Assembly (NCBI GenBank): GCA_014773175.1
Contig: VXCM01003598.1
Span: 38,120 to 102,119, forward strand
Origin: Lucifuga dentata
Taxonomy: Eukaryota; Chordata; Actinopteri; Ophidiiformes; Bythitidae
Direction: 5' to 3'
Length of the DNA: 64,000 nucleotides
The notes under the pieces were generated by a model, which was given only the letters and a program-made list of their open reading frames with translations, was not told where the DNA came from and searched no databases. Of the stretch, positions 49,435-60,644 are shown piece after piece. A program made the translations under genes and the position numbers. Numbering within the stretch: the first letter of the stretch is position 1; each line of letters opens with the position of its first letter.

Positions 49435-49570
49435 AATATAATATAATATAACAGAAACAGCTCATTTTACTGGAATGTGGTACTTAACCCATTAAGCAAC
49501 ANAATATAATATAATATAACAGAAACAGCTCATTTTACTGGAATGTGGTACTTAACCCATTAAGCAACAT
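49435..49570. other. (AATAT)n run with an N-linked duplication of about 67 bp (assembly)
   Basis: aatataatataatataacag through cccattaagcaaca appears on both sides of N 49502. Confidence 0.8.
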
Positions 49571-50056
49571 TGCATAGAAAGTATTTACGTAGCTAAGAAA
49601 ATAATGTTTAATATTTTCTGCATGATATTCCATTAAAACCACATGAAAAATAGTAACGCTGTATTCACTTACAGGAATGAATTAATTTTCTAATTTAAGA
49701 ATCTATGTTTCATAGAACATAGTTGCCCAGAATTTCAAATTAAATGGATAAAAATTTTAGTTTAGATATTCTTCACCAAATGTTTGAATCATACATGACC
49801 AGGACACAGATAGATGATGTGCTGGATTGTAAGTATGAAAATGTTCAAAATATTCAGATTAATGACATGGTGTTCTCCTCAGCACCTGGCAGACAATGTT
49901 CTGATAAAGAGTAATACTGACCAAGCAAACATGAATATATACCCTTTGATAACAAAATACTTATCTACAAACTTCTGTAATTTTGTTGATATATAAATAT
50001 GTGTAACAATATATATGTATTTCTATACATATATATTTACAACAAAGGTGCAGCAC

Positions 50057-53000
50057 TTAAATAATGTCATCAAGGAGATGGGGGGTGCCCACCCAGTCCA
50101 GAGTTCTGGGCTCGGAGGCAGCCATGATCATGCACATGAACTGTTTACCTGTCCTCTTATCGATAGGATAAATAGTTGTGGGTGTAAACCTTCTGTTACT
50201 TTCCACAAACTCACAGAGCTGCTGATACACCTGTGGATACTCGTGACGCAGGAAAACCCCTCGAATCCTTAACTCCCTTTGGATATTGATGAAACAGATT
50301 TCCCTGGCTTTCCTACCTTCCTCTCCCTCTCTGTCAATGTCTGCTGTTCCTGGCGGTGGCGTGAGGATGAGTGTTTCCATGTCTCTTTCTTTGTTGTGGA
50401 CTTTTCTCTCAGGGCTGAAAGAAGCCAGCGCTACCTTTGCATACTTTCGGACGGTTGGAGCTTGGTTCCGTGGTGATGGCCCGTGAGGCAACTGGTCACC
50501 AACAGCAATGGATACATTCAGGATGAAACATTCATTTGGGTCGTACTCCTTACCCGCCTCCTGCAGCTCCTTGCAATATTCCCCTAGGTTGTCCTTGAAG
50601 CTTTCCAGCTCTCGAAGGGATAGATATGTTGGAGACATAAGCAGACTATCCAGACCATACTGCAGGAAATTACTGGATGACGAGGGATTTGGGAAACCAA
50701 GGAAAAGCACTCCTCTACCTCGAGACAGGAAGCCCACTTTGGCAATGCGGGAGAAGGCTTTGTGTACCTCAACAGTCTCCCGGCAGTGTTTGATGATGTG
50801 ACGACATGTGCTGCCGATTCTTCCGTACAGGCAACTTTCTTTATGAATGTCCCAGTCCTCCCTGCGACAGTTACGAGAGCAGTAGTATGTGTAGCAGCTG
50901 TGGCAGGATTTAAAGTATAGACAAGCATTGAACAGCGTCTCTGTCCTCCGACATTTGTTATTTGAACACATCATTGTATCATCCTCATCTGGACTCTGAT
51001 CTGGGGAGCACTCATCAGCACTCTTCATGGCATCACCCCCGTCCATATCCTGAAAGGCATCAGGATTCATTCTTATTGAGGTTGGCTGCTTGTCAAGAGG
51101 AACTGGCTCCTCTGACCCCGCCTTTGAGCTCTTTCTGGACAAGGATATGGCCTCCTCCTCATCAATTAACTTCTTCAGTTGATCCAGAATGTCTTCACTT
51201 GCTCTTCTACTGGGCGGCTTGTAGTCAGTCACAAGGTCTGCTAGAAGCTCATCAAGCTGTTCAAGGCTTTGCTGCAGTGAGGCGTTGTCATGTGTCTTCT
51301 CTTTGGTCAAGCTTTCAAAGCAAGACATGGCTTCCTGCTGAGAGAGTTCTGCCCCCCCAGTGCTTCTGGAGTCCAGAATGTCCCAACTGGCAGACCGTCC
51401 TTCAGACTTGTTAAGGTTACCTGGTCGAATGTCATTATCAGTGATTGTTATCTCAGGAGTGACAAACCAAAGTTTATTGGCAGTGCTCTTTGATGTCTCT
51501 GTTGGACTTTTGTCAATGAGGGAATTATCAGACATGGATAAGGCTGCATAGCGTCTCGGTGAACTGGAGAGATTGACGACTAGTGGTTGTGGTTTGTCAC
51601 CTGCAGCTCCTGGTCCTGCTGCAGGCTTCCTGGGATCAAGAAGATCATCATAACTCTGACCCCGCTGAACAGAATGAGGCTGTTCCCTCTCTACTTGAGA
51701 GTTGAGAATATTGTCCCAAGACCTTGAGTAAGATTTGGATTCTGTGCCAATTCTTTGAGGCTCTACACAAGGACTGGCATACCAGGGTGTTAACACAGGC
51801 TCTTGCCTAACTCTGGTTGGTGTGACTTGAGATACATAAGAAGCAGGATTGGTGGAATATCCGGATGCATCGGAGCCGTACCAGTCATCTGTTGGCTGAA
51901 TGACTCTGGCATGTCTTCGGCCCTCTGTGTAATATGCCCTTGCAGGAACGTGATGCTCTGGTGGCAATGCATACATGTCACTGGAATAGAAAAACCTTGG
52001 CGGAGCAGTCTGGATTTGATAAGACCTTGGATCATCACCATAAAATATTCTCGTTGGAGGTGTCTGTATAATGTATGGGCCTGGTTCACTTGCTGCATAG
52101 GGTTTAGGATATGCAGCCTGCACTGAGTAAGGGTAGGCCTCCATCTCTGAATAATACGGTCTTGTTGCTACAGCATGCACCATTCTAGTCCTTGGATCTT
52201 GCACATATTGCACTTTTGGAGTAAACGTTTGTCCTGGTGTGTAATGATCATCGTGAAAGTAGGAACTTGGCTGGGGAGGGGCTGTAGTAACATATCTTCC
52301 TGGGTCATCTGCATAAAAGAACTTGGTTGGCACATTAGGACTAGAATGAGCTCTGCATTCCTTTCCATAGTAATCACCTGATGAAGGAATTCTTTGCATG
52401 GGCATCTCCATGGTCTGTAAGTAGCTATTTGGCATGCTACGAGAATATTGATAAGCTTGCCTACTCTCTGTACCCAATGAGTCAGTGGGAGTTGGTGTTC
52501 TAGAATAGGAGAAATGGCGTGGTACAGTCAGACTCCTACTCCCCCCACTATGGTGCTTCTGCCAGGGTATGTCCACTTGAGGTGAAACCTGTTTCCGTCC
52601 AGAATGCTGCAATGCTGCATCATCCGGTTTGATGTCCATGCGACACCTGACATGAGGGCTCGTTGCTGGCTTATCCAGCCCTCCATCCTCTGCATTATCT
52701 GTAATGTAGTGGGATGAATATCTACTGGCATCACCCATTTGAGGTTGCAACTTAATGGGATGTACTTCATGCATATGAGACCTACTTGCTGGATGGGAGG
52801 ACTCCCTACGTGGTGATACTTCTGGTCTCCAGCGAGAGTCTCTTGGAGCCCTTTGGGACTCCCTTCCCTTCCTCCCTGCAGATGAAGACCCTTCAAAGGA
52901 CACAGGGGTGAGACTGGTCTGGACACGAGGGGCACTTTTTGACCTGGCCCTCCTTTTTTGCTCAGGTATAACTACCTCACTCGGCATATCAGCACCCATT

Positions 53001-53350
53001 GGCTGTGGAGTCAACCTATGACTGAAAATGTCCGGAGCAGAAAAACGGTATCTCTGCTGGCGACCCAAGGCATTCCAGGCAACCTCTGGGTTGGCTGCAT
53101 GTCTGTCGGCCCTCCTGTATGGGGACTCCATTGAGTATTTGTGTGATTTTGGGGACACCAACGACCTACAGTCAAAGGTACCACAGTGCCTCTTATTGAC
53201 GTTACTCTGAGTGTCCTCCAGTGTGCTGTAATTTATAGAATTACATTGTTTGGAGGTTTGCAAGGACTTGTAGTGTGAAGAAATGGGGATCACTTTTATA
53301 TCTCGATGCACAGTTGATACCAGTATGTCAGGCGGGTCTGTGCGTGTCAT
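50057..53350 (-). CDS. ajm1: Apical junction component 1 homolog (AJM1-like), 1097 aa, single coding exon
   Basis: A long intron-free frame on the minus strand. An in-frame TGA ten codons upstream of the ATG supports this start, with A at -3. Residues 1-330 are basic and Ser/Pro-rich. Residues about 335-500 hold tyrosine-rich imperfect repeats (FFYADDPGRY, FYGDDPRSY, FFYSSDMY, YYTEGRR). Residues about 690-745 are predicted coiled coil (LEQLDELLADLVTDY, ILDQLKKLIDEEEA). Residues 795-840 form a MYND-like zinc finger: after C795, C800 and C810 come C816-x2-C819-x4-C824-x3-C828-x7-H836-x3-C840. The conserved C-terminal domain runs to TLDWVGTPHLLDDII. This architecture fits vertebrate AJM1 (human C9orf172, about 977 residues), related to the C. 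elegans apical junction protein AJM-1. Human AJM1 and MAPKAP1 are both on 9q, which agrees with linkage here. Family recognition is from memory; the frame itself is certain. Confidence 0.75.
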   Translation of the reverse strand: MTRTDPPDILVSTVHRDIKVIPISSHYKSLQTSKQCNSINYSTLEDTQSNVNKRHCGTFDCRSLVSPKSHKYSMESPYRRADRHAANPEVAWNALGRQQRYRFSAPDIFSHRLTPQPMGADMPSEVVIPEQKRRARSKSAPRVQTSLTPVSFEGSSSAGRKGRESQRAPRDSRWRPEVSPRRESSHPASRSHMHEVHPIKLQPQMGDASRYSSHYITDNAEDGGLDKPATSPHVRCRMDIKPDDAALQHSGRKQVSPQVDIPWQKHHSGGSRSLTVPRHFSYSRTPTPTDSLGTESRQAYQYSRSMPNSYLQTMEMPMQRIPSSGDYYGKECRAHSSPNVPTKFFYADDPGRYVTTAPPQPSSYFHDDHYTPGQTFTPKVQYVQDPRTRMVHAVATRPYYSEMEAYPYSVQAAYPKPYAASEPGPYIIQTPPTRIFYGDDPRSYQIQTAPPRFFYSSDMYALPPEHHVPARAYYTEGRRHARVIQPTDDWYGSDASGYSTNPASYVSQVTPTRVRQEPVLTPWYASPCVEPQRIGTESKSYSRSWDNILNSQVEREQPHSVQRGQSYDDLLDPRKPAAGPGAAGDKPQPLVVNLSSSPRRYAALSMSDNSLIDKSPTETSKSTANKLWFVTPEITITDNDIRPGNLNKSEGRSASWDILDSRSTGGAELSQQEAMSCFESLTKEKTHDNASLQQSLEQLDELLADLVTDYKPPSRRASEDILDQLKKLIDEEEAISLSRKSSKAGSEEPVPLDKQPTSIRMNPDAFQDMDGGDAMKSADECSPDQSPDEDDTMMCSNNKCRRTETLFNACLYFKSCHSCYTYYCSRNCRREDWDIHKESCLYGRIGSTCRHIIKHCRETVEVHKAFSRIAKVGFLSRGRGVLFLGFPNPSSSSNFLQYGLDSLLMSPTYLSLRELESFKDNLGEYCKELQEAGKEYDPNECFILNVSIAVGDQLPHGPSPRNQAPTVRKYAKVALASFSPERKVHNKERDMETLILTPPPGTADIDREGEEGRKAREICFINIQRELRIRGVFLRHEYPQVYQQLCEFVESNRRFTPTTIYPIDKRTGKQFMCMIMAASEPRTLDWVGTPHLLDDII

Positions 53351-53403
53351 CTTAAGGGACTCCTCTAGTTTTCTCCATCAAGTTGTTTCAGTGTTGATGT
53401 TAC
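53351..53403 (-). other. ajm1 5' UTR part of the coding exon, with 3' splice site
   Basis: On the minus strand tttgtctctgtag precedes base 53403, a good acceptor. The 53 bases to the ATG contain the in-frame TGA, so an upstream non-coding exon is expected. Confidence 0.55.
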
Positions 53404-53672
53404 CTACAGAGACAAAGAAACAGTCAGCAATTTCTCAACTTCACCAACAGCGCAGAAAAATGCTAATTTGTCTTTCACCTCTTAGCAAATCAACAAAAGC
53501 AGTTATGCAAGAAAAAAGTAAAATTGGAAAACTTAGTTAAAACAAACTGTATTGCCAAAATGTTTCCTGTCTTAAATTTGTTGCATTTATACACTTTACA
53601 CAGGTTTAGTTCCTCTGACAGGCAGGGCAACTTTTAAAATAAAGTTGCCATATTAAACAATATTTCAAAAAA

Positions 53673-53895
53673 NAAAAAAAAAAAAAAAAAAAGGGGGGGA
53701 AAGCGAAAAAAGAAAAAGGGAAAAAAGAAAAAAGGGGGAAGAAAGAAAAAAGGAAAAAAGAAGAAAAAGGGAAAAAAGAAAAGAAAGAAAAAAGGGGGAA
53801 AAGGGGAAAGGGAAGAAAAGAAAAAAGGAAAAAGAAAAAAGAAAAGGGGAAAAACGGGAAAAAAGAGAAAAAAGAAAAGGAAAAAAGGAAAAAAA
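53673..53895. repeat. A/G-only low-complexity tract after an N
   Basis: More than 200 bp of aaaagggaaaaaagaaaa-type sequence, almost wholly A and G. It may be a real polypurine tract or an unreliable gap-edge sequence. Phe-rich minus-strand frames here are not genes. Confidence 0.7.
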
Positions 53896-54297
53896 ACAAC
53901 ATTTCGAGTATGTTTACAACTTATGCATTTCAGGTTTAGTATTAATATTCAAACAATGCTAAATACTCAATAAATAAGCTACTGAACAAAAGTTTTACAA
54001 GCATCATAGAATATTTAAATTATAAAGCACATACTCGATTATCCATGCTGTCTGGATGTACAGTTATTGTAAGACTATGGAAGTCAGTCACACCATCATC
54101 ATTTCAACAATGGATTGAACTCATGTCAAATATTTGCAGCTATGAATGGATTATATTTTGAACCTCAGGAAAATAAGCCCTTATTTTGAAAACTTGGAAC
54201 CCCTTTCTTGACCTTATTGCCACCAGAAAACGATTTCTTATATTTTGTAAGTAAACACGCTTAATGTCCTCTCATGTCTACAGTATGATTTTCTCTC

Positions 54298-54336
54298 CCT
54301 TTTTTTTTTTTTTTTTTNTTTTTTTTTTTTTTTTTG
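54298..54336. repeat. Poly(T) run with an N at 54318
   Basis: About 38 T with one N, followed by an AT-rich stretch with several AATAAA. A collapsed homopolymer is likely. Confidence 0.8.
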
Positions 54337-54718
54337 GCTTGTAATTGTTTTATGTGTATATGTTTATGAGTTGGGGGATTTATTTGAAAATTTGTAAAAA
54401 ATTAATAAAAATAAATAAATAAAAAATAAAAGCACATAATGAAAGTGATGACAGTAATAGTAATGTGGTGACAAAATTTAAAAACAAATATATTTTAAGT
54501 TAGCATAAAAGTTGCTTTGTTCATCCTCCTGTCAGTAAATTTTATTTAATTTAATGGATTAAAAAATATGGTGGATGGTTAGGCCAGCCAATGAGAGAGC
54601 CAGAATGGCAACGTGTTGTTTCATAGCAGACGTAAGGCTAGCTACTCTGTGTTGTACACGTTGATGCGAGGTAGTAAAGTTCATGTTCAAATAAACTGTG
54701 TTGGCAAGCAGTTTGACA

Positions 54719-54770
54719 CCCCCCCCCCCCCNCACACACACACACACACTCACGCACACTCACACACTTC
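54719..54770. repeat. (C)n-N-(CA)n junction
   Basis: A run of C, N at 54732, then cacacacaca. 56620-56660 is a mirror case with (GT)n-N-(G)n. Confidence 0.8.
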
Positions 54771-56620
54771 ACATCCCCCACACCTCACTGAGCCTGCTGT
54801 AGTGTTTGATTGACAGTGGCACTTCCAGAAAATATTGAATTCCAGGGTTGATCTCACGGGAAAATCAGAGGATCTTCACAAGTCATCAGCAAAGGAATGG
54901 CTGATATATAATCCGTCTGTGAGTGGTGTGGAGGAGCAGCTGGCTGGTGATTTTACGTGATTTTAGATCGATTACTCATACGATCAGATCAGTATTTACA
55001 TAATGATTTGTAAAACTAACGCAAAGAAAATGGAAAAAGAGATGGAATGATGAGAAAGAAATGACAGGAAAAGACGGTTAAATGCTCAGACAGAGCAGAT
55101 GAGTGGGGTTTATGGTGCTGATATTGTTCATGTCTTCCTAAAATCCACATTCGTATTTGTAAAGAGAGGATCAGCAGCTTCAATCTCCCCTCTCTGACTG
55201 AATTAAATCAAACCAAATCTTTCAAAATGTCTTTGACTTCCACTTTCTACAGTCTGTGGCTTTGACTTAAAGAGCGTTCCCTCTAACATCAACAAGAATT
55301 CTCACTGTGCCGCTAACTAAAGGCTCTTCTCCTCAGCACTAAGTATGTGGAATGGTAATAACCCTCCCGTCTCTCATTAACATTCCTGTCTAACGCAGAA
55401 GTAACCCCGCTGTCTGTTATGCTAATTCAAATTACACAGAGAGTACAAAAACAGAACCAACTTCCACTAAACTTGCACTGTTATCATCTTCTTCTACATC
55501 TACTTCTGTGCTTATTTTTCCTTAATCTTACATCTTTCTAATCGCAATAACTCAAAATAATCACACACTTACATTCAACATTTATTTTACATCATATGAT
55601 GTAACTTCCCTTGTTAATGCAGTAGTACTTGTTGTGCACATGGTTTATGTTTTTTTGGACTTTACCTATCACCGACACTGTAGAAATTTAGTAAGCAGAG
55701 TAACCTAGAGGATGAAATGCTGTAATGTGGTGCCTGAAAGATGAATTGTCCCTGGTCTACAGTCAAAACCTTAAAAATATTTAAATTTTGTATTGTTATT
55801 TCCTATATAGAGACAATGTTTTGCTGTTCTTGTTTTTGGGTGGGTGGGGGCCTTCGTTGAAGCCCCTGTGTATATTCATTTAACATCAAAAATGGGAAAG
55901 ACTTGAATTTGTATATTTCTGCACTTTATGTATTCCTAATAAAAAAATATATTTAAATTTTGTAAGCAAACATGGTGACCACATTTCATATGTTACGAAG
56001 GCGAAAGACAGCAAAAGCAGAGACTGAACACGCTAAACAAATTCTACCATGTTTGATTGGCCTCTCATGACTCTCATTTATGATTCTGACTGTCTTTGTC
56101 GCTGTGCTGCTGCTGTGACAAACCTGAAAAAACTTGAAAAAACTGAAGAACCGGAAAAAACCTGTCAACCCTGAAAAACGTGACATTACTGCACACAGTA
56201 GGTACTGCATCTTGTGAAGGCATTACAAGCTTATGACACAGTGACATATAATTTAATTGCAATGTCAAATGTTCTTAACATTAACACAAAATCTTAACAT
56301 AAAATCTCTGTGATTGCTGCTACAAACAACATCTATAAACCAACCAATAGGAACATAGCTGAGGTTTAAAATATGCAACATTCATGGTCATCAACTGTTT
56401 CTCATATCAAACAGTGAGTCTGCGAACACTCACACATCCTGAGCTGATTAACCTGAGCAGAGAGACACCTGCTGCAGGTAAAGAACCACATCCTGTTTCT
56501 AAATACAGCAGCACAAACAGCCCGTCCTCACAACATGTTTTAAGCATCAGGAAATAACTGACTAAAAAGGCACAGTGAGTTTGTAAGCACATACACTATA
56601 CTCACAGACAAGCACAAGCA

Positions 56621-56651
<31 letters not shown>

Positions 56652-56896
56652 GNGGGGGGGCATCCTTGTGCTCTATAAACAGAACAGCATAAATGAAACA
56701 AAAACATATGCCATAATGAGATAATTTTGTGCAGCTCTGTAGTTTTCTGCCCACATAGTTTTTTCCTGCTTGTCATCAGGCTGCTTTAAGACACATTCAT
56801 CTCAGTCTGACATGACTCAAACTTCCTCTCCTGCAGCGTGACGTGCAGTAAACTTGTAAGAGCTCTCTGATTGGACAGTGTGTAGGAGGCTTTAGT

Positions 56897-57470
56897 TACA
56901 GCGGATAGAAATGAATTCACCCCATTTAACAATTTTTACATTTTGTTCAGCTAAAGTCTGGAATTAAAATGCAACAAATCTATATTTTTCCTACTAATTT
57001 GCACAGAATACGTAACAGTTTCAAAATCAAAAATTAAATCTAAAAAGATTCATGCATTAATTAAAAATAAACAACTACGATATCTAGGTTTGATAAGTAT
57101 GTAACCCCCTTTAAATACAGCGTCACTTAAAGTATGTCAGGAACAACCTCCTGCCTTCAAATCACCTTCTAGATCACATAATAACTTAATTATCCAACAT
57201 GTTTGGAATCAACAATTAACTTGAGACTTTAAATAAAAGCAGCTGATTGGTTCTTCAGACTGTAAATGAAGTCAAACACAAAGACAGCAGCACGGGTTCA
57301 AAGTCCTTCAAAACAAGTCCGTCACAAAATTGTGGAAGGACCCACATCAGGTGAGGATATAAACAGATTTCCAAGGCTTTGAATATGGAAGCACTGTAAA
57401 GTCCATCTTAACCATTTGTGGCAACAACCACCAATGTGTAGCTAAGATGATGAAGCAGCATGTAAGCAGT
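56897..57470. mobile_element. Tc1/mariner-like remnant
   Basis: ggatagaaatgaattcaccc resembles the 'gtattcacccc' terminus of a fish Tc1 group. Following text (ttctagatcacataataact, cttcaaaacaagtccgtcac) fits transposase-derived sequence, with no open frame. Confidence 0.4.
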
Positions 57471-58004
57471 TTGAATGTTTCTTTAACAGTTAAAGAAAAA
57501 CATATTTATTATAGTCGTTTCTTTCTCTTTAAGTCTGATTATTAGACTATTATTTATTTTTAGAGAAAGACATATTTTGTCCAGACTCTTATGGCCTTGG
57601 TGGTGGAAAGGCTCTGAATGATTTTCTATTTGAAGTAAAGCTTCCAGTAAGATGTGTCACACATCATGCTACAGAACGAGGGAAGGTCACGGATGAGGGA
57701 AGAAGGACTGAGCTTTCCACCTTGTTGATCACAGTGAAAATTAGGTTACATGTGATTCTCCCTCTGCAACTCATGCAGTGAACATGGCCAGCCAGTGAAG
57801 CCACTGTGCATGGACACTGTGTCCATAAAATAAAAGAATGGCGTGGCAGTGGGTCAGTAAGCCATGCTTTGTTGGTGCTCTGTGGCCTGTAGCACAGCGC
57901 ATAAAGATGCCGTGAGTACAGCCTGAAGGACATGGAAGCATAACACAATATTTTGCTGTGAACCATTGTACTTGGAAGTCAGAAAACCCTGACCTCCAAC
58001 ACAC

Positions 58005-58075
58005 AAGCTTGAGATCACTTGGCTATTTTAAAAAGCAGCTAAAGACCATCTTTTTAAACTTGCTTTTGGGTAGCT
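58005..58075 (+). pseudogene. Possible LINE ORF2 C-terminal remnant
   Basis: Plus-strand translation LRSLGYFKKQLKTIFLNLLL matches the 'FKxxLKTxLF' tail found at the C-terminus of many fish LINE reverse-transcriptase proteins (CR1/L2/Rex type). Only about 22 codons are recognisable. Confidence 0.35.
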
Positions 58076-58163
58076 TGTTTCTGTTGTATGTTTTATTTAT
58101 TTGTATATTTATTGGACAGCACTTGATGTTTTCATTTGTACGTATTTTATAGTTGTATTTATA

Positions 58164-58250
58164 TACAGTGGGGTCCAAAAGGCTGAGATCACATGTAAAA
58201 TCTGTGATGTTTTCCATGTAAATCTGGAAATTGTCAAAGTCTGACATCAC
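58164..58250. mobile_element. Tc1/mariner terminal fragment
   Basis: tacagtggggtccaaaaggc followed by tgagatcaca is the terminus of a common fish mariner/Tc1 group. Only one end is present. Confidence 0.5.
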
Positions 58251-58791
58251 AAGAAGCTTTTTGGGTTAGATTTCTTTTTATTTGTACAATATGTAGGGCT
58301 GTGCTGTATCATATCATTCATGGTAATATATAAATATATTTTTTTAATATGAACATAACTCGTCATATCATAATGTTGATGATATTGCAGCATAGTGACA
58401 TGTTGATGAATTTTCACATCATGGTAACAAGAAGAAACTAAACAATCGTCTGAAAGTAGCAGCTCAGCGTCTGATGAATTATTTCCTCTGTTGTTTGAAA
58501 TGGTTCAACTACAAGCTAACAGGCTAACAGCTAAAGGTGGAAACACAACTAATTAGTTTCTTCACCTGAAGCAGAAACACCTGGTGAATACCAAGAAAGT
58601 CACAAGTCACATAGGAGGAGAGCCAATCAGATGATTTGATGCTAAACAAACAGGAAGTGACGCTGACTCATCATATCTGACCCGGTTTCCCCCCCTTATC
58701 AACAGCTCTGCTTCCTGTGACAGAAAAAGCTAGTAGTGACTTTTTTTTTATTATTAGGCACAGTTAAATTATTCTTATAACAGGTGTAAAT

Positions 58792-59659
58792 GGGCCATTC
58801 TCATAATATGGTGACAAACATGCTCCTTGAATTTGAATGAAAACGCTTTTAATTTTCATGAAAGCCCAAATTACACACACAATTGTGTAACTTGAACATT
58901 TTCCTAAATCAAATGCATACTTTCACTCTTTGTTGTTTTACACATTTTTGAAATTAAGTGGTGTAAAAACTGTTTGTCCCCTAATGAGCTTTACAACTTT
59001 TATATTTACAGTGATTATTATTTTTGCTTTTCACTAATTTTATTTCTTTGGACTAAACTTATGAAGTCTATCAAGTATGTAAACAGAAAAAATAAAGAAC
59101 ATTTGCCCCTTAACTTCATGTAATTGGTGTTATTAATATTAAAAACTTTTATTTTGACATTACAATAAGTCGTGGAGAAGGTCAAAGTTCAGAAATGCAT
59201 ACAGGATGAGTTTTCCCACCACATTCTGAAAGTTATTAATTAAGCTTTAAAATTTCATTTAGTCAGGCGATTAATTTACTGGTGTTGAATCATTTTCAGT
59301 CCTCGTAAAACAATGTTCTCAGGCGGAAATAAAGGATTTCATGGGCTAATATGTTTTTTTTATTGTAATTAATAATGTGTGTTTCAAGATGCTACAGACA
59401 CTATCTTGGAAAGTCCAACTTTTCTGATCATTTGTCTTTGGTGTTACTGTCATTGGTGTTATTGTCTTTGGTGTTTCAGCTTTTGCTTGTGACATTAAAT
59501 AAATGAAAATTTGAAGTTATCATGATTATTTATTATTATTATGTAAAATGCCAAATTAAATTTTAATAAACATTTAACATCAAATTTTAGGTATGAAAAA
59601 TGAAATCAAAATCTGAAAATTTTGCAAAGCGAAAGTCATTATATTTTGAGAATGACCCA
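58792..59659. mobile_element. GGGTCATTCTCAAAATAT element, uninterrupted copy
   Basis: gggccattctcataatatgg at the left and atattttgagaatgaccc at the right. Colinear with the outer arms of 44158-46183 (tccaaattacacaaacaact and ccaccacattctg blocks). No coding frame; superfamily unknown. Confidence 0.65.
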
Positions 59660-60013
59660 AAAATTAGGTGATTTTTTTTTTTTTTAATTAAAACCATGAT
59701 GGTACATTTTTAATTTAAGCCACATGATTTAAATTAAAAATGTGCCATCAATACCTCCATTTGCATACATACTGTAGCCATGCATAGTTTCAGCACAGAA
59801 TCAGAAAACTCTGCAGTGTTTTATCCAGTGATGTGAGAAGAAACGTCGCATTAAGCTGAAGACTGCAAGGAGCCATGCAGAGCTGCAGCTGCTGCAGCTA
59901 ATGCAGCTGCTGCATCTGATCAGGATGATGTCAGTGTTTCTCACATCACTTCAGCATCAGCCAGCAGAGAAAACACATAAACGCAGAAAGCGCTGGCAGC
60001 TCTGTGCACAACC

Positions 60014-60066
60014 ACACACACACACACACGCACGCACGCACACACAAATACACACACACACGCACG
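60014..60066. repeat. (CA)n microsatellite
   Basis: cacacacacacacacgcacg run just upstream of the CpG-rich block. Confidence 0.85.
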
Positions 60067-60199
60067 TATTTAAAGGCCTTACACCTGAACGTGAGTCGCC
60101 CTGCTGCTCGAAGGCTAAACGCAGAGCGGATGCAGCACTTGCATCGGCCCGAGCAGAGGAGGAACTCTGCGCCTCATTCTCAGAAACGCCGCTGAGAGG

Positions 60200-60560
60200 A
60201 AAAGCGGAAACATAGAAAGATGGTGAAAGGAGGAAGTAAACGCGTCATGTGAGCGTGTGTGTCCCTGCAGCGCGTCTGCACATCACAGAGCACATCCCTC
60301 TTACCGCATCAGCCCGGACTCCCAGCCTGCGCCGCTCCATCTTTACCGGGGATGCGACACACAGCCTCCCCGGTGACGTCATCACACGTGCACGAGGTGC
60401 AACTGCAAAATCCGATTTATCCCTCACGATNCCCCGGTGACGTCATCACACGTGCACGAGGTGCAACTGCAAAATCCGATTTATCCCTCACGATCCCGAC
60501 GGTTTTCCCTCTTCTTCCTCACATCGTTGGATTTCTGCGCAACCCCCGCTGCACCATCCA
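60200..60560 (-). promoter_or_regulatory. CpG-rich block with CRE: candidate ajm1 promoter and first exon
   Basis: The most CpG-rich part of the upstream region. It has a perfect CRE (TGACGTCA, 60374-60381), repeated at 60438-60445 only because of the N-linked duplication. On the minus strand a strong donor (GATGCG|GTAAGAG) ends a possible exon at 60305. Splicing to the acceptor before 53403 would make a non-coding first exon of ajm1 with an intron of about 6.9 kb. An unrelated promoter cannot be excluded. Confidence 0.4.
60368..60494. other. N-linked 63-bp duplication (assembly)
   Basis: 60368-60430 repeats at 60432-60494 around N 60431, doubling the CRE. Confidence 0.85.
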
Positions 60561-60579
60561 CAACCACAACCCACTCCCT

Positions 60580-60604
60580 GCTCCTCCTCCTCCTCCTCCT
60601 CCTA

Positions 60605-60640
<36 letters not shown>
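60580..60640. repeat. (CTC)n and (CT)n microsatellites
   Basis: ctcctcctcctcctcctcct followed by (TC)n of about 30 bp. Confidence 0.85.

Positions 60641-60644
<4 letters not shown>

Larger units (their letters stand above)
41835..50056. other. Intergenic region between mapkap1 and ajm1 (tail to tail)
   Basis: No protein-coding gene is supportable. It is rich in TTAA-MITEs, a three-level transposon nest, GAT and GGA repeats, and a minisatellite-related repeat at 46.92 kb. Stretches not otherwise listed show nothing I recognise. The last part should hold the ajm1 3' UTR. Confidence 0.6.
53404..60180. other. Upstream region of ajm1 (probable first intron), no recognised gene
   Basis: Holds low-complexity tracts and transposon remnants listed separately. 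54800-56400 shows nothing I can assign. An AATAAA near 55939 follows a 3'UTR-like stretch (55650-55950), but no coding frame precedes it. Confidence 0.4.

Noticed and set aside
50508..53210. Reading frames opposite or out of frame with ajm1
   Set aside because: Shadows of the 1097-codon minus-strand frame.
55650..55960. 3' end of an unseen plus-strand gene
   Set aside because: It has 3'UTR-like composition and an AATAAA, but no coding exon could be found upstream.
57664..58004. 100-codon minus-strand frame
   Set aside because: No recognisable domain; the plus strand here instead shows a LINE-tail remnant.
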